From the NCBI GenBank assembly GCA_001797035.1, contig MGOE01000008.1, positions 416 to 25,016 of the forward strand: DNA of 24,601 bases, given 5' to 3'. Position 1 is the stretch's first letter. Every line of letters begins with the position of its first letter. Shown here piece by piece: positions 15,681-23,190 of this stretch. A program made the translations under genes and the position numbers. The notes beneath the pieces were generated by a model, which was not told where the DNA came from, did no database searches, and worked only from the letters and a program-made list of their open reading frames with translations. The stretch is from Chloroflexi bacterium RBG_16_72_14 (GTDB lineage: Bacteria; Chloroflexota; Limnocylindria; Limnocylindrales; CSP1-4).

Positions 15681-16376
15681 GTGTCCACGGAGATCGCCCG
15701 CCGGCTCCTCAGCTACCTCCTGGCGGGCGACATCAAGCCGGGCGAACGGATTCCTTCCGAGCGCAAGCTCGCGGTGGCCCTCGGAGTCGGGCGATCCGTC
15801 GTCCGCGAGGCACTCAAGTCCCTGACGCTCCTCGGCCTGGTCGACGTCCGTCAGGGCGACGGCACGTACCTCCGCGGGACGGAGTCGGAGCTCCTGCCCC
15901 AGTCCATCGAGTGGGGCCTCATGCTCGGCCAGAAGCGAACGCGCGACCTCGTCGAGGCGCGCCGGTACCTCGAGGAAGTGCTGGCCGGCCTCGCCGCCAC
16001 CCGGCGGACCGATGAGGATCTTGTGGCTCTTGCGGAGCTCGTTGAGGAAATGCGAGCTGCCTCTGCGGACCCGGATCGGTTCGTCGCTGCCGACGTGGCC
16101 TTCCACCTGCGTGTAACACGTGCGGCCGGGAATGAGACCCTGGGGGGCGTGATCAGGGGTATCCGCTCCCTCCTCCAGGTGTGGATTTCGCGAGTCATGC
16201 ACAGCGCCGACAGCTACGCGCCGTCGGTGGCCGAGCATGCGGCGGTACTCGCTGCCCTGGAGGCCGGCGATGTCGACGGTGCTCGTGCCGCGATGCATGC
16301 ACACATGGACGGCGCGTACCGGCGACTGGAGGCGACGCTCGGGCACGAAGCGGCGGACCTCCCCTCGCACGCCTGA
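15681..16376 (+). CDS. GntR-family (FadR/FCD subfamily) transcriptional regulator
   Basis: A 231-residue regulator. Residues 2-65 form the winged helix: STEIARRLLSYLLAGDI, PSERKLAVALGVGRSVVREALKSL with the recognition helix, and the DVRQGDGTYL wing. Residues from about 75 to 215 form the all-helical FCD ligand domain. Asp138, His142, His186 and His206 or His208 match the metal-binding set of many FCD proteins, whose effectors are often small organic or sugar acids. Operator O4 overlaps its promoter and similar operators precede five other transcription units here, so it is probably the local repressor released by a pathway intermediate. The start is uncertain: GTG 15681 is the first in-frame start, but the good site AAAGGGAGG at 15595-15603 lies about 78 bases earlier, and the frame is open between them with a family-like sequence (LEPLDLGRRE). 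Confidence 0.93.
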   Translation: MSTEIARRLLSYLLAGDIKPGERIPSERKLAVALGVGRSVVREALKSLTLLGLVDVRQGDGTYLRGTESELLPQSIEWGLMLGQKRTRDLVEARRYLEEVLAGLAATRRTDEDLVALAELVEEMRAASADPDRFVAADVAFHLRVTRAAGNETLGGVIRGIRSLLQVWISRVMHSADSYAPSVAEHAAVLAALEAGDVDGARAAMHAHMDGAYRRLEATLGHEAADLPSHA

Positions 16377-16393
16377 CCGGCGCCGTTCGTCTG

Positions 16394-18262
16394 CTACGAC
16401 ACGTCGATCCGCCCCAAGCTCCACGCCGGCAGATCCAGGCTCAAGGCTGCGCGTCGCCGGACCACGATGTCCATCGGTCGCCAGGGCACCAAGCCCACGT
16501 CGAGTGACGAGGCCGCGATTCGGGTCGACGCCCCAGGGAGCTCGAGGACCAGCCGGCAGGCAGCTGGTTCTCGTGACGCCACGAGGATGCGCCAGCCCTG
16601 ATCATGCTCGAGTGCGAGGATTGCCACGGTCGGCGAGCCGGACGTGGCGCACACCCGAGCGTGCGTCAGCTCCGTGACCGCCGCGACAACCCGGCCGACA
16701 GGCAGCGTGCTCCCGGTGCCGAGAGGCATTGGCGGCAGGGCGCCGTGGCTCGCGGCGATCAGCCCGCCCCACCCCGCTGCCTCGTGGACTGAAACGCTCG
16801 AGACTCCCTCGGAGGTCAAGCCGGCGAGCGTCTCCAGCGTCCAGACCGCTGGCAGCCCGTCGGCCTGGCGATGGTCATAGCGGGACGGAAGCTCGCCCGG
16901 ACCCGGTTCTGCCTCGCCGTCGATGAGATCTGGGTTGAACAGCGGTCGCATCGATGCCGGCGCGACATGGACCGGTGCGTTCCCACCAAGCTCACGCGCC
17001 GTCGTCACGGTGGCCGGCAAGCTGGCAACGGATTCCAGGATGGATCTCCCGTCCCTGGCGTGCACCTGCGGATTGACCGGGTACTCGACGAAACCGACGT
17101 CGGGCGGAACGCCGTCGAGCACCAGCTGGTAGACGTAGCCCCGCGAGCCGCCACCGGCTGCAACGTCCAGCCCTTCACGCCTGAGGGCATCGCGCAGGTC
17201 ACCGAGCAGCGGCGCCGGCGTTGTATGGCGCAGCGTGTCAAAGGCCGACACGCGGTCCAGGTGCATGCCGGACGCAACGACGATTCGCAGGGCTCTCGCC
17301 ACGCCGCCGTCACCGGCCCTTGCCACGATTCCGAGAGCGACCGGCAGCCCAAGTCTGGCGGCCAGGTCGGCAGCTCGCTTGATGTCCGGGCCGGGATCGG
17401 AGCCGTCCACGACTGCACGCAGGTAGTCAAGCCGAAGCGCGCGCAGGGCATCGACGACGCCGTCGACCTCTACCTCGGGAGGGGGGAGCTCCGTACCGAT
17501 CCGCGGCCGGGGGGCGTGCGCCCCACCGACTTCGATGGCCTGAGCATGTGCGCGTCGCCGTCGGGCCCTGGTTGCGGCACCTGGTACCCGTGACCGGGCG
17601 ACGGTGCGGACGTGCACCGCCTGGTGGATCCGGGTCCCGGCCTCGACCATCACGGGCCATGGCAGCTCAAGCGGCGTCGAGAAGGTCTTGAATGATGCGT
17701 CGGTGAAGGCGCGCTGGTCCTCCATCTGGAACAGGTCGCCCTCGAATCGGATCTCGATCTCGCTGGTCTTGCGCAAGTCCTGGCGGATGCCTGTGACATT
17801 CGAGAACGGCAGATGGGCGGTGATCAGCGATGGAAAGCGCCCGCGCAACACACCCCAGGGTGTCTCCACCGCGAGTGGCGTGCCGGCGAGGCGCAGCGGG
17901 TGGAGCACGCACAGGCCGATGCGGGCCCGCAGGAACGGCCGCCGGACGATGGCATCGAACGAGAATGAGATCGAGCCGTCAGGGCGGCCGACAATGGCTC
18001 CCGCCCACGAGATGTCGATGCCGTCGGCTGCTCGCGTGCACGCGGCGTTCAGGCTGACCTCGAAACCGTCGTTGCCCCGATTGACGTGGTACCGGGAGAA
18101 CACGGGCTCGACGGTGACCCAGCCACGGTCCCGCACGGCCGCGTAGATCCCGGTCAAGAGGTCCCTGTCGCCCATCCGGATCGACCTCAGCGCACCCCGT
18201 TCCAGGGCGGCCGTGAGCGGCCCTGCTACGACGAGAACGGTGCTCTCCGGCTTGACAATCAT
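16394..18262 (-). CDS. Large lactonase-like protein resembling D-apionate lactonase (ApnL)
   Basis: A 622-residue cytoplasmic protein. The start ATG 18262 is chosen because AGGAGG lies at 18276-18281 and the conserved N-terminus (AGPLTAALERGALRSIRMG) begins right after it. The 103 residues upstream in the same frame are Arg-rich shadow sequence. The N-terminal beta domain has AAVRDRGW, RIGLCVLHP and the strong motif EGDLFQMEDQRAFTDASFKT near 230. A central TIM-barrel-like part has PRIGTELPP, LDYLRAVVD, YPVNPQVHA and RPLFNPD; a small C-terminal domain follows. From memory this three-domain layout matches the D-apionate lactonase family, which opens apionolactone to apionate. The substrate could equally be another aldonolactone. 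It is last in the ABC-transporter operon, 124 bp after the VOC gene, and converges on the GntR gene with a 17-bp gap. Confidence 0.62.
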   Translation of the reverse strand: MIVKPESTVLVVAGPLTAALERGALRSIRMGDRDLLTGIYAAVRDRGWVTVEPVFSRYHVNRGNDGFEVSLNAACTRAADGIDISWAGAIVGRPDGSISFSFDAIVRRPFLRARIGLCVLHPLRLAGTPLAVETPWGVLRGRFPSLITAHLPFSNVTGIRQDLRKTSEIEIRFEGDLFQMEDQRAFTDASFKTFSTPLELPWPVMVEAGTRIHQAVHVRTVARSRVPGAATRARRRRAHAQAIEVGGAHAPRPRIGTELPPPEVEVDGVVDALRALRLDYLRAVVDGSDPGPDIKRAADLAARLGLPVALGIVARAGDGGVARALRIVVASGMHLDRVSAFDTLRHTTPAPLLGDLRDALRREGLDVAAGGGSRGYVYQLVLDGVPPDVGFVEYPVNPQVHARDGRSILESVASLPATVTTARELGGNAPVHVAPASMRPLFNPDLIDGEAEPGPGELPSRYDHRQADGLPAVWTLETLAGLTSEGVSSVSVHEAAGWGGLIAASHGALPPMPLGTGSTLPVGRVVAAVTELTHARVCATSGSPTVAILALEHDQGWRILVASREPAACRLVLELPGASTRIAASSLDVGLVPWRPMDIVVRRRAALSLDLPAWSLGRIDVS

Positions 18263-18386
18263 CCTCTGACCGCAACCTCCTGACCGACCCGTGAGCCGGC
18301 TGGATCTCGCTCGTGCCCCGGCGCCGAGGACATGGACGGGAACCTGTCCACTCCGTCGCGCCGCCGGGCAGGCAACGCTTCTGGCG

Positions 18387-18896
18387 TCAGGACGCCCGCG
18401 CTCGCTCGGGCTCGACCACGGCCACCGGCGTCGATCCTCCGGGCGTCCACGCCGGATCGCTTGCCTCGGTAAGCTCCACGAGCACTCCGCACGGGGCCTC
18501 GTCGATGAAGCATACGTCGGCGCCTCGACCGCCAAGGTAGGTGAAGCGGCGTCCCTGATCGTCGAGCGCATCCAGGGTTCGGGTCACGTCGTCGACCAGG
18601 AAGCAGATGTGATGGAGCCCTTCGCCGTGCAGATCGAGCCACTCGCTGATCGCGCCATTCCGAAGGGGCTGGACGAGCTGGATCGTCGTGTCGCCCAGAT
18701 CGAGGTAGGCGAGCCGGATCGTCCCGTCGAGCACATCTGCGACGTGCACGAGCGCTAGGCCAAGCCTGTGAGTCCACCAGCGCGAAGCCGCATCGACGTC
18801 GCGCACGACGACACCAACATGGTCGATCCTGCGGGCCCCAGCCGGGGCATTCTGCAGGCGGCTCACCACCCCTGGACGAGCTCCGGTGCTGCCCAT
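18387..18896 (-). CDS. VOC-family protein, methylmalonyl-CoA epimerase-like
   Basis: A 169-residue vicinal oxygen chelate protein. The ATG at 18896 was chosen because GGAGG lies 10 bases upstream inside the end of the ATPase gene and only 4 bases separate the two genes; the longer frame to 18968 overlaps the ATPase. The two beta-alpha-beta modules supply the metal ligands of methylmalonyl-CoA epimerase: His26 (IDHVGVVV), Gln73 (TIQLVQP), His95 or His96 (GLHHICF) and Glu141 (LVELTE). The DVTRTLDAL and PCGVLVELTE spacing also fits. An epimerase or isomerase acting next to a carbonyl is the likely activity, but glyoxalase and dioxygenase relatives share the fold. Location behind the transporter argues for a pathway-specific substrate rather than propionate metabolism. 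Confidence 0.85.
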   Translation of the reverse strand: MGSTGARPGVVSRLQNAPAGARRIDHVGVVVRDVDAASRWWTHRLGLALVHVADVLDGTIRLAYLDLGDTTIQLVQPLRNGAISEWLDLHGEGLHHICFLVDDVTRTLDALDDQGRRFTYLGGRGADVCFIDEAPCGVLVELTEASDPAWTPGGSTPVAVVEPERARAS

Positions 18897-18900
18897 GCGG

Positions 18901-20076
18901 TCAAGCCTCCGGGCCGCCTGGCGGCGCGATGTCCTCGATGATCGCCGGGGGCGCCGGTGTGCTCTCATACGCGATCCCCGCCGTTTCCGGCCACGCCACC
19001 CCGATTGCGTCTCCCGGAGCGTGCAGGTGCGTGTCCCGAAGTCGGAATGTCCCGCAGGCGGTCGAGGCTGTCAGCTCGTAGTAGGAGCCGAAGAAGGTAC
19101 ATGTCAGGACACGCCCGTCCACCCTGCCGGCACCCGGATCGGTCACCTTCACTTCCTCCGGTCGCAGCAGGACGGTCGCCCGGTCACCCGTCAGCCCGGT
19201 ATCCTCCGCGCCGAATCGGATCCCGGCGAGGTCCACCGCGACGACGCTGGGCGAGCGTGCAACGATCGAGACATCCAGGAACGTGCCGGCCCCGATGAAC
19301 CGGGCGGCGAACAGCGTGGCCGGACGGCGGTACAGGGTCTCGGGTTTGGCGACCTGCTCCAGGTGGCCCTGATTCATGAGCGCGACCATGCCGCTGATGC
19401 TGAGGGCCTCGTCCTGGTCGTGGGTCACCAGGAGGAACGTCGTGCCGAGCTCGCTGTGGATCCGAAGCAGCTCCTCGCGGACCTGATGACGGACGTTGCG
19501 GTCGAGCGCGGACATCGGCTCGTCCAGCAGGAGCACCCGCGGATGGCGGATGAGTGCACGGGCAACCGCCACCCGTTGCTGCTGGCCTCCCGACAGCTGG
19601 CCCGGCCAGCGGCGTTCCAATCCCTCCAGGCCAACGAGCGCCAGCATGTCGCCCACGCGCCGCCTCACCTCGTCCCGGGGCGGCCGCTCCGAGCGCGCCG
19701 TCGTCAGCCCGAACGCGACGTTGTCGAACACCGAGAGGTGCGGGAACAGCGCATACCGCTGGAACACCATGTTGAACGGCCGGCGCTCCGGGGACAGCCT
19801 CGTGATGTCCATGCCGTCGACGAGGATGGTTCCCTCGTCAGGCTGCTCCAGCCCGGCGATCATCCGCAGGAGGGTCGTCTTTCCGCACCCTGATGGACCC
19901 AGGAGGCTGAAGAAGGATCCCGCAGGCAGATCCAGGTCGACAGCGTCGACCGCGACGATGGATCCGTACCGCTTGCTCAGCGTCCGCGTCGCCAGGGCGC
20001 CCTGCCCCGGAGCGGACGTCGCGCTGCCGCCGGGGCGGTCGCCACCGAACATCCTGTCGGTACCTCCGATCTTCAT
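18901..20076 (-). CDS. ABC transporter ATP-binding protein, polyamine/PotA type
   Basis: A 391-residue ATPase. The nucleotide domain covers about 27-260: Walker A GPSGCGKTT (60-68, Lys66), Q-loop NMVFQRYALFPH, signature LSGGQQQR, Walker B VLLLDEP, D-loop SALD and switch His in LVTHDQDEAL. A TOBE-type domain follows (residues 275-375), with LLRPEEVKV and a later TFFGSYYEL, as in PotA/FbpC-type importers. About 25 residues precede the domain (Gly/Ser-rich). It starts 4 bp after the second permease stop and ends 4 bp before the VOC start, so all are cotranscribed. It drives uptake of the ligand caught by the binding protein encoded at 21860-23080. Confidence 0.96.
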   Translation of the reverse strand: MKIGGTDRMFGGDRPGGSATSAPGQGALATRTLSKRYGSIVAVDAVDLDLPAGSFFSLLGPSGCGKTTLLRMIAGLEQPDEGTILVDGMDITRLSPERRPFNMVFQRYALFPHLSVFDNVAFGLTTARSERPPRDEVRRRVGDMLALVGLEGLERRWPGQLSGGQQQRVAVARALIRHPRVLLLDEPMSALDRNVRHQVREELLRIHSELGTTFLLVTHDQDEALSISGMVALMNQGHLEQVAKPETLYRRPATLFAARFIGAGTFLDVSIVARSPSVVAVDLAGIRFGAEDTGLTGDRATVLLRPEEVKVTDPGAGRVDGRVLTCTFFGSYYELTASTACGTFRLRDTHLHAPGDAIGVAWPETAGIAYESTPAPPAIIEDIAPPGGPEA

Positions 20077-20080
20077 GCTG

Positions 20081-20899
20081 TCACCGTCCCTGCCGCATCA
20101 ATGTGTCGGACAGGCCGCTGCCGGTCAGGCGCTTGAGGACCACCTGCCCGATCCCGAAGGCGATCCAGGGGATGAGGAGCAGGATCACGGCGACGGCGTT
20201 GGCGCTCGGGTCCACCAGGCGACGGAGGCGACCAAGGACATAGATGGGGACCGTCGACTGGGTTCCGGACGTGAAGTTGGTGATCAGGAGCTCATCAAAG
20301 CTGAACGCAAACGCGACGAGGAAGGCGCCGAAGATCGCCGGCGCGATGATCGGCAGCGTGACGCGCACGATGACCTGGATCGGCGTGGCCCCCAGATCTC
20401 TCGCCGCCTGCTCCACTTCGATCTCGTAGGTTCTGAGGCGTGCGGCGACGATGAGGATCACAAACGGGAGGACGATGATCGTGTGGCCGGCCACGATCGT
20501 CGTCATCGACGGCGACAGCGTGGTCGCCTTCATCAATGCGACGAAGCCGATGCCGATGAACAGCGGTGGGAGCATCACCGGCAGTCGTCCTAGCGCCTCG
20601 ACCAGGCGCGCGATCCTCGTCGATCGACGCGTGAACACGAGGGACGCGATCGTGCCGATCGAGCAGCTCACCACAGCGGTGATCAGCGCGGCGGACATGC
20701 TCGTCGAGAACGCCTTCATGAACAGCTCGTCCCCGAAGACGTGGCCGAACCAGCGAAGCGACAAACCTTCCGGGGGCCAGACAAGGCGATTGCCGCTGTT
20801 GAACGCGTACAGCGTCGCAACAAGCAGCGGCGCGTACAGGAAGACGATCAGCACGAAGCACGTGATCGCCAGCCACGGAATGCCGCCCCGCCCGCTCAT
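20081..20899 (-). CDS. ABC transporter permease, PotC type
   Basis: A 272-residue inner-membrane permease. The ATG at 20899 overlaps the stop of the first permease by 4 bases (ATGA). The frame continues upstream to 21403 but that part is a charged shadow of the other permease. The first membrane segment (ITCFVLIVFLYAPLLVATLY) is followed by LVWPPEGLSLRWF, the usual PotC periplasmic signature. Five further membrane segments are visible. The coupling loop EVEQAARDLGATPIQVIVR (EAA motif) contacts the ATPase, and FSFDELLITNFTSG is characteristic of polyamine/iron-type PotC proteins. It forms the channel with the preceding permease. Confidence 0.94.
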   Translation of the reverse strand: MSGRGGIPWLAITCFVLIVFLYAPLLVATLYAFNSGNRLVWPPEGLSLRWFGHVFGDELFMKAFSTSMSAALITAVVSCSIGTIASLVFTRRSTRIARLVEALGRLPVMLPPLFIGIGFVALMKATTLSPSMTTIVAGHTIIVLPFVILIVAARLRTYEIEVEQAARDLGATPIQVIVRVTLPIIAPAIFGAFLVAFAFSFDELLITNFTSGTQSTVPIYVLGRLRRLVDPSANAVAVILLLIPWIAFGIGQVVLKRLTGSGLSDTLMRQGR

Positions 20900-21759
20900 G
20901 CCGCGCGCTCCGGCAATACCCGCGCGACTCGCATCACCGTTCGCAGTCCGAGATAGGCGACCACGAACCCCACGAGCACCAGGAACGACTCCGCGGCTCC
21001 CGAACCGTAGTCGCCTGACGGACCCATCTTGGTCGCGATGGCCGTGCCCACAGTCGACGATCCGACGCCGCCCACGAGCACGGGCGTGACATAGTCGCCT
21101 GCGGAAAGGAAGAACGTCAGCGCCGTGGTACCAAGGATCGCCGGCCCGGTGAGCGGGAGGGTTACCCGCATCAGGGTCTCGCCTCGCCCGGCCCCCAGGT
21201 CGCGGCTCGCCTCCCGGTAGTCCGGCGAGATGCCGGCGAGCGCGGCGTAGAACGCAAGACCAGCCAGGGGCATGAACAGGGCGATCTCGGCGACGATGGC
21301 GGCGGGACGGGAGAACAGCAGGAACTCCAGGGGCGCCTCGATGAGCCCCAGCGCCTGGAGGCCGCTGTTGACGACCCCACTTTCGCCCAGCAGCGTTCGC
21401 CACGCGTAGATCCTGACCAGGTACGAGGCCATCAACGCGGTGACGATCAGGGCGAACAGCACCCGTCGGCCGCGCCCCGTCCCGAAGACGCTGTAGTACG
21501 CGAGGGCATAGCCACCCACAACCGACCCGATCGTTGTCGGGATCCCGATCATCAGGGTGTTGACCACGAGCTGGCGGTTGACCGGCGCGGTCAGGCCTTC
21601 CAGGTAGTTCTCCAGGGTCAGGCCGCCAATGGGCTCGAGGAAGCGCCAGATGAAGAGCGAGTATCCGAACAGGATGAAGGCCGGCACCACGACGGTCGTC
21701 GTGAGGAACAGCCCGAGCGGCGAGAGGAGCAGCGCCTCAAGCCTGCGATGAATGTGCAT
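20896..21759 (-). CDS. ABC transporter permease, PotB type
   Basis: A 287-residue inner-membrane permease with six predicted membrane segments. The first is LLLSPLGLFLTTTVVVPAFI. LENYLEGL is the usual PotB start of the periplasmic loop. MASYLVRIYAWRTLLGESG and the EAA coupling loop YREASRDLGAGRGETLMRVTLP are typical, and LSAGDYVTPVLVGG matches PotB. The ATG at 21759 has a GAGGG site, and the preceding 100 bp contain two short hairpins. It partners the permease gene that overlaps its end. Confidence 0.94.
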   Translation of the reverse strand: MHIHRRLEALLLSPLGLFLTTTVVVPAFILFGYSLFIWRFLEPIGGLTLENYLEGLTAPVNRQLVVNTLMIGIPTTIGSVVGGYALAYYSVFGTGRGRRVLFALIVTALMASYLVRIYAWRTLLGESGVVNSGLQALGLIEAPLEFLLFSRPAAIVAEIALFMPLAGLAFYAALAGISPDYREASRDLGAGRGETLMRVTLPLTGPAILGTTALTFFLSAGDYVTPVLVGGVGSSTVGTAIATKMGPSGDYGSGAAESFLVLVGFVVAYLGLRTVMRVARVLPERAA

Positions 21760-21772
21760 GAGCCCTCGAGTG

Positions 21773-21859
21773 CCTCGCCCGCGCGAGGGTGGGTTGCGCC
21801 GCCACCGCCTGGAGGAGTGAAGGACGGTGACGGCGCGTCAAGTCCCGGACGCCAGGGAC
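21773..21859 (-). other. Intergenic hairpins between binding protein and permease genes
   Basis: Two inverted repeats lie here: GTCCC/GGGAC at 21842-21859, immediately after the binding-protein stop, and CCTCGC/GCGAGG at 21773-21788, just before the permease. Neither has a T-tract. They may protect the binding-protein message or reduce read-through, a common design for ABC operons, but the evidence is only structural. Confidence 0.35.
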
Positions 21860-23080
21860 TTAGCCGAGAGCCTTGACCTCCTCCCAGACCTTGTCCCACT
21901 CCTCGATCGACGCGTACTCCGCTGAGTCGTACCAGCTCTTGTTCCACTTGAGCTTCTGCACGGCGTCGGGGACACCGTCCTTGGTGATGGTATAGGCGTC
22001 GAAGACGTCGGCCTTGACGTTGTCATTGACCGACTTGACGGTCGAGAGCTGGTTGACGGACTCGAGGAGCGCGACGCCGGTATCGCCGCTCGTGATCGCG
22101 TTGGCGAACGCGATGGCATTTGCCCGATTGGGCGCCCACGGGGTCATGAAGAAGCAGTCCACGAATCCGTAGGTGCCTTCGTCCGGGATCCGGAAGTCAA
22201 CGACGACGTTCTGTGCGGCCGCCTGTGCCGTGAACCAGGTCAGGCCCACCAGCTCGATGTCCACATCGCCCGACACGAGGAGGTTGATCTGGTCCCCGAT
22301 CGATGTCGACAGGACCTTCAACTGAGGCTTCAACCTCACCAGCCAGTCCTTGACTGGACCGTTGAGGTCGGCGGCGGTGAGGACAGCCGGGTCCTTGCCG
22401 GTCGCCGAGCAGGCGGTCGAGATCATGTTGAGCGAGGAGTCGTACGTGCCGATCCGCCCCTGCCACTTGGGATCGAGGAGTCCCTCCCAGCTCCTGAGCG
22501 CGTCGGCCGGGACCTTGTCGGGTCGCGTGTTGATCCCGAGCGGCCCCCACGTCCACGGGACGGAGTTGTACACGCCATCGGAGACCTTGAACAGCGGTCC
22601 GTCCTTGAAGAAGTCGTACATGTCGTTGAACGCGGGGACTTCGGCCGCCGTGATGGCTGACGTGACTCCCTGGGCGTAGAAGTACTCCGCGTCGCCCTGA
22701 TTGACCGAGCTGCCATCCCACTTCTCGGAACCCGGCGACTTCATGAAGTTGAGCAGGTTCTCGTTGGAGATGTACTTGACGTCGAGCTCGATGCCGCTGC
22801 TCGCGTACCAGTCGTCGAATGTCTTGACGCCTTTGCCGTCGTACCCGGCCCAGGTGAACAGCGACAGGGTGCCCCCGACGGCGCCCGGGGTGGCCGCGCC
22901 GCCAGTGGGGCTTGACCCTGCTCCCGTCGACGACTCCCCCGGGGTGCCGGTTGCGCTCGAGCCGAGGTCACAGGCGGCGAGCACGCCCCCGGCCGCCACC
23001 GTCACGACCCCGGCAGCCGTGATCCTGAGGAAATGCCGCCGGTTGTAGACGCCGGCCGGCGGGCGAAGCGGACTGACCAT
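21860..23080 (-). CDS. Spermidine/putrescine-type ABC substrate-binding lipoprotein
   Basis: A 406-residue exported binding protein of the PotD/PotF class. The N-terminus has a twin-arginine-like NRRHFLRIT (Arg14-Arg15), a hydrophobic stretch and the lipobox LAAC with Cys37 as the lipidated residue. A Ser/Thr/Gly/Pro-rich linker runs to about residue 70. The mature domain starts with LSLFTWAGYDGKG and contains VPWTWGPLGINTRPDKVP, SWEGLLDPKWQGRIG and a late PDEGTYGFVDCFFM, all typical of the polyamine-binding family. Family ligands are cationic amines and, in relatives, other small compounds. A cationic, perhaps N-methylated, ligand would fit the demethylation genes under the same control, but this is inference. 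The ATG at 23080 has GGAGGAG at 23088-23094. It is the first gene of the transporter operon, and operator O5 lies 26 bp upstream. Confidence 0.95.
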   Translation of the reverse strand: MVSPLRPPAGVYNRRHFLRITAAGVVTVAAGGVLAACDLGSSATGTPGESSTGAGSSPTGGAATPGAVGGTLSLFTWAGYDGKGVKTFDDWYASSGIELDVKYISNENLLNFMKSPGSEKWDGSSVNQGDAEYFYAQGVTSAITAAEVPAFNDMYDFFKDGPLFKVSDGVYNSVPWTWGPLGINTRPDKVPADALRSWEGLLDPKWQGRIGTYDSSLNMISTACSATGKDPAVLTAADLNGPVKDWLVRLKPQLKVLSTSIGDQINLLVSGDVDIELVGLTWFTAQAAAQNVVVDFRIPDEGTYGFVDCFFMTPWAPNRANAIAFANAITSGDTGVALLESVNQLSTVKSVNDNVKADVFDAYTITKDGVPDAVQKLKWNKSWYDSAEYASIEEWDKVWEEVKALG

Positions 23081-23105
23081 GTGAATGCTCCTCCAACCTC
23101 AATAC

Positions 23106-23131
23106 TGGTCGACTGGCCGACCGGTCGACCA
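23106..23131. promoter_or_regulatory. Operator O5, extended double site between transporter operon and DUF4038 gene
   Basis: A 26-bp element built of two overlapping 18-bp sites offset by 8 bases: TGGTCGACTGGCCGACCG (23106-23123) and TGGCCGACCGGTCGACCA (23114-23131). It contains three consecutive 8-base units of the form GGYCGACN. It is the only operator in this intergenic region and lies between both start codons. Confidence 0.8.
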
Positions 23132-23154
23132 CATGCTACAGTTGGCACTATAGA
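23125..23154 (+). promoter_or_regulatory. Candidate promoter of the DUF4038 gene
   Basis: TCGACC (23125-23130) inside operator O5, an 18-base spacer, and TATAGA (23149-23154). The start would be near 23161, about 30 bases before the ATG. The -35 is weak. Confidence 0.5.
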
Positions 23155-23165
23155 GGCCGTGTCAA
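23135..23165 (-). promoter_or_regulatory. Candidate promoter of the transporter operon
   Basis: A perfect TTGACA on the minus strand (23165-23160) has only imperfect -10 matches: TGTAGC after 19 bases or TAGCAT after 21. The start would fall at the edge of operator O5, as at O1 and O3. A second option, TCGACC (23128-23123) with TATTGA (23104-23099), would start transcription within the ribosome binding site and is less likely. Confidence 0.38.
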
Positions 23166-23190
23166 CACAGACCTCGGAGGACATGCTGGT

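Noticed and set aside
18263..18571. 103-residue N-terminal extension of the lactonase-like protein
   Set aside because: It is Arg/Ser-rich, overlaps the VOC gene, and AGGAGG precedes the internal ATG at 18262.
18897..18968. Longer VOC start at 18968
   Set aside because: It overlaps the ATPase end with a poly-Arg sequence; ATG 18896 has GGAGG at good spacing.
20900..21403. N-terminal extension of the PotC-like permease
   Set aside because: It is a charged shadow of the first permease; the ATGA overlap at 20896-20899 marks the true start.
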